Made by a program: the position numbers and the translations under genes. From the NCBI RefSeq assembly GCF_018812025.1, contig NC_063058.1, positions 22,661,797-22,725,796 on the forward strand: a stretch of 64,000 bases of DNA. Direction: 5' to 3'. Origin of the DNA: Megalobrama amblycephala (taxonomy: Eukaryota > Chordata > Actinopteri > Cypriniformes > Xenocyprididae). Of the stretch, positions 62,188 through 64,000 are shown in pieces; the stretch's first letter is position 1; each line of letters starts with the position of its first letter. Under the pieces are notes generated by a model that had not been told where the DNA came from, searched no databases, and was given only the letters and a program-made list of their open reading frames with translations.

Positions 62188-63187
62188 ATGGAGCTGATTG
62201 GCTTTCTGGCAGTGGCAGTGTGCGGATCGCTGGTTTCTTGGGCCGATCAGTTGAAGCAGGCCCGGACGCCTTTGTTACACCATCGCCCGTTTGTGGTGGT
62301 GTGGAATGCACCTACTGAATCCTGCCGTCTTCGATTCAAGGTTGAACATGTGTCAGAGATCTAGTAAATTTTCTGTGTGGTCCAAATGATGGGAATAACA
62401 TCTTGTTTGTTTCTTTTTCAAGGTGGACTTGGACCTTAGTGTCTTCGACATTGTTGCTAACCACAACGAGACCTTGAGCGGCCCCAACGTGACCATCTTT
62501 TACCACCGCCACCTGGGTTACTACCCTTACTACACCAGCTCTGAGATTCCCATCAATGGAGGCCTTCCTCAGAACCAAAGCCTGAGCAAACACCTCAGCA
62601 AAGCTCGAGCTGACATCGACAAGCTCATACCCTTCAAGGACTTTCACGGGCTTGGTGTCATCGACTGGGAAAACTGGCGTCCGCAGTGGGTACGCAACTG
62701 GGGCTCGAAAGACATCTACCGAAACAAATCCAAGGAGCTTATAAGGAAGCTGCATCCTGGTTGGCCACAAAGTAAGGTGGAAAATGAAGCAAAGGAGCTC
62801 TTTGAGAGGGCCGGACAAGTATTCATGAACTCAACACTGCAGCTGGCCGAGAGTCGACGACCGCATGGTCTTTGGGGGTTTTACCTGTTTCCTGACTGTT
62901 ATAACTATGGTTACAAACAGCATCCGTTGCGTTACACAGGAGAGTGTCCTAATATTGAGCATGTACGTAACGACCACCTGATGTGGCTGTGGAAGGAAAG
63001 TACGGCCCTCTATCCTTCCATTTATCTCGACTATGAGCTCAAGTCTTCTGCCAACACGGTCAAATTTGTGCACTACCGTGTCAAGGAGGCCATGCGGATC
63101 GCATCGATTGCTAGGAATGACTATACGCTGCCTGTTTTCGTCTACTCCAGACCTTTCTATGCCTACACATTTGTTGTCCTATCAGAG
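62188..63187 (+). CDS. hyal4: Hyaluronidase (glycoside hydrolase family 56), 5' exons; HYAL4/PH-20 group
   Basis: Exon 1 (62188-62340) encodes 51 residues, starting with a signal-peptide-like MELIGFLAVAVCGSLVSWAD, then PFVVVWNAPTESC, the usual GH56 start. Exon 2 (62423-63187) encodes 255 residues: VTIFYHRHLGYYPYY, INGGLPQNQSL, the active-site segment GVIDWENWRPQW (D132, and E134 as proton donor by family knowledge), GLWGFYLFPDCYNYGY, and WLWKESTALYPSIYL. Both junctions are phase 0, and the GAG/GTGAGT donor follows VVLSE. Several N-glycosylation sequons (NETL, NVTI, NQSL, NSTL) suggest a secreted or surface protein. About 306 of an expected 450-500 residues are here; the rest lies to the right. 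The name hyal4 rests on position next to wasl. Another hyaluronidase paralogue is possible. The TTG six bases upstream of the ATG is not the start. Confidence 0.88.
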
Positions 63188-63219
63188 GTGAGTAGGATAT
63201 TGGAACATTATGTAAAAAG

Positions 63220-64000
63220 TTAAAGGGGACCTATAATGCCCCTTTTACAAGATGTAATATAAGTCTCTGGAGTCTCCAGAATGTGTCTGAAGTTTCAGCT
63301 CAAAATACCCCACAGATCATTTATTATAGCTTGTCAAATTTGCCCCTATTTGGATGTGAGCAAAAACAAACCTTTTTTGAGTGTGTCCCTTTAAATGCAA
63401 ATGAGCTGCTGCTCCCGGCCACTTTCCAGAAGAGGGCGGAGCTTTAACAGCTCGTGCTTCGGTTGCTCAACAACAACAAAGCAGGAGAATCTCACGCAGC
63501 CAAAATGACGATTGTCAGTAACGGTGTTCAGCCTTACATTGTTCAAACCGGAGTCGGACACTGATGGAGAGACTCAGGAAGAAGTTACACCTTTTAGAAT
63601 GAAACTGGAAGTTTCTGAATGGTTAGTGGATAAATTTATGTAGTTGCTGTGGAGTTGATCCAACTCATTGACTAGCATGTGCCGTCATGTTAATCTTTTG
63701 TGCAAATCCAGAGTTGAATTGACCCTACTACAACAACTCTTCCTCTTCTCTAAAGCAGCCCAACATGGCCTCGCCCCCTTTGTTGTGTGTTCTCTGGGGC
63801 AGGGTTTATGTAAATTTTGGGGTTTGTGAAGCTCGCTGTAGTCCCTACCAGCCGTTTGTTGTAGTCCTTAAATAATGATTGTAAAAGAAAATATCTCTCT
63901 TTGCATTGAACTTTGAGTGTCATAACTTTGCAGATGTTGTTTATGCTCAAACAGCAACATTATACACTAACTAAAGTTAAAAAAGTGAAATCATTATCAA
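63220..64000. mobile_element. TTAA-flanked element in hyaluronidase intron, cut by the window edge
   Basis: It begins TTAAAGGGGACCTATAATGC and shares ATGTAATATAAGTCTCTGG and TCCACAACTCATTGACTAGC-like blocks with 23337-23960. The right end is beyond the window. Confidence 0.75.

Overview
The window looks like chromosomal DNA of a cyprinid-type (carp/zebrafish-like) teleost. It has short vertebrate exons in long introns, very many small non-autonomous DNA transposons (TTAA-flanked, hAT-like and TA-flanked), a Tc1 relic, and long microsatellites. No database could be searched, so species and orthology calls rest on protein motifs, exon phases and remembered gene order.

Three protein-coding genes are supported. 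(1) On the minus strand, 4787-19575 holds the first four coding exons of wasl (N-WASP): the start codon and the WH1 domain. The rest of the gene lies left of the window. Its 13.8-kb first intron is filled with repeats, including a 2.5-kb GGAA-type polypurine array. (2) On the plus strand, 27017-42778 holds a complete 20-exon gene that I reconstruct as 1176 codons. Its N-terminus resembles the vertebrate CXorf38 family and has a HEPN-like R-x4-H motif. A coiled coil follows, then a long chain of double-stranded-RNA-binding-domain (dsRBD)-like units, part of which is a recent internal tandem duplication. (3) On the plus strand, 62188-63187 holds the first two coding exons of a GH56 hyaluronidase (hyal4/PH-20 group), which continues to the right.

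In mammals WASL and the HYAL4/SPAM1 cluster are neighbours transcribed away from each other. The same arrangement is seen here, with gene (2) lying between them. Gene (2) is the most interesting object in the window. A predicted RNA-cleaving or RNA-binding HEPN module joined to a dsRBD array is the layout expected of a double-stranded RNA sensor or effector. That function is inference.

Region by region: 1-4786 is wasl intron 4 or beyond (AT repeat, a TTAA-flanked element, a minisatellite, a MITE). 4787-5683 holds wasl exons 4, 3 and 2. 5684-19470 is intron 1 (GGAA satellite, foldback element, nested hAT-like elements, microsatellites). 19471-19575 is wasl exon 1. 19576-27016 is intergenic (nested TTAA element, 1.5-kb CTAT array, promoter side of gene 2). 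27017-43531 is the HEPN/dsRBD gene and its 3' UTR. 43532-62187 is intergenic and repeat-rich (an hAT-like element with a perfect 8-bp target duplication, a minisatellite, nested TTAA elements). 62188-64000 is hyaluronidase exons 1-2 and part of an intron.
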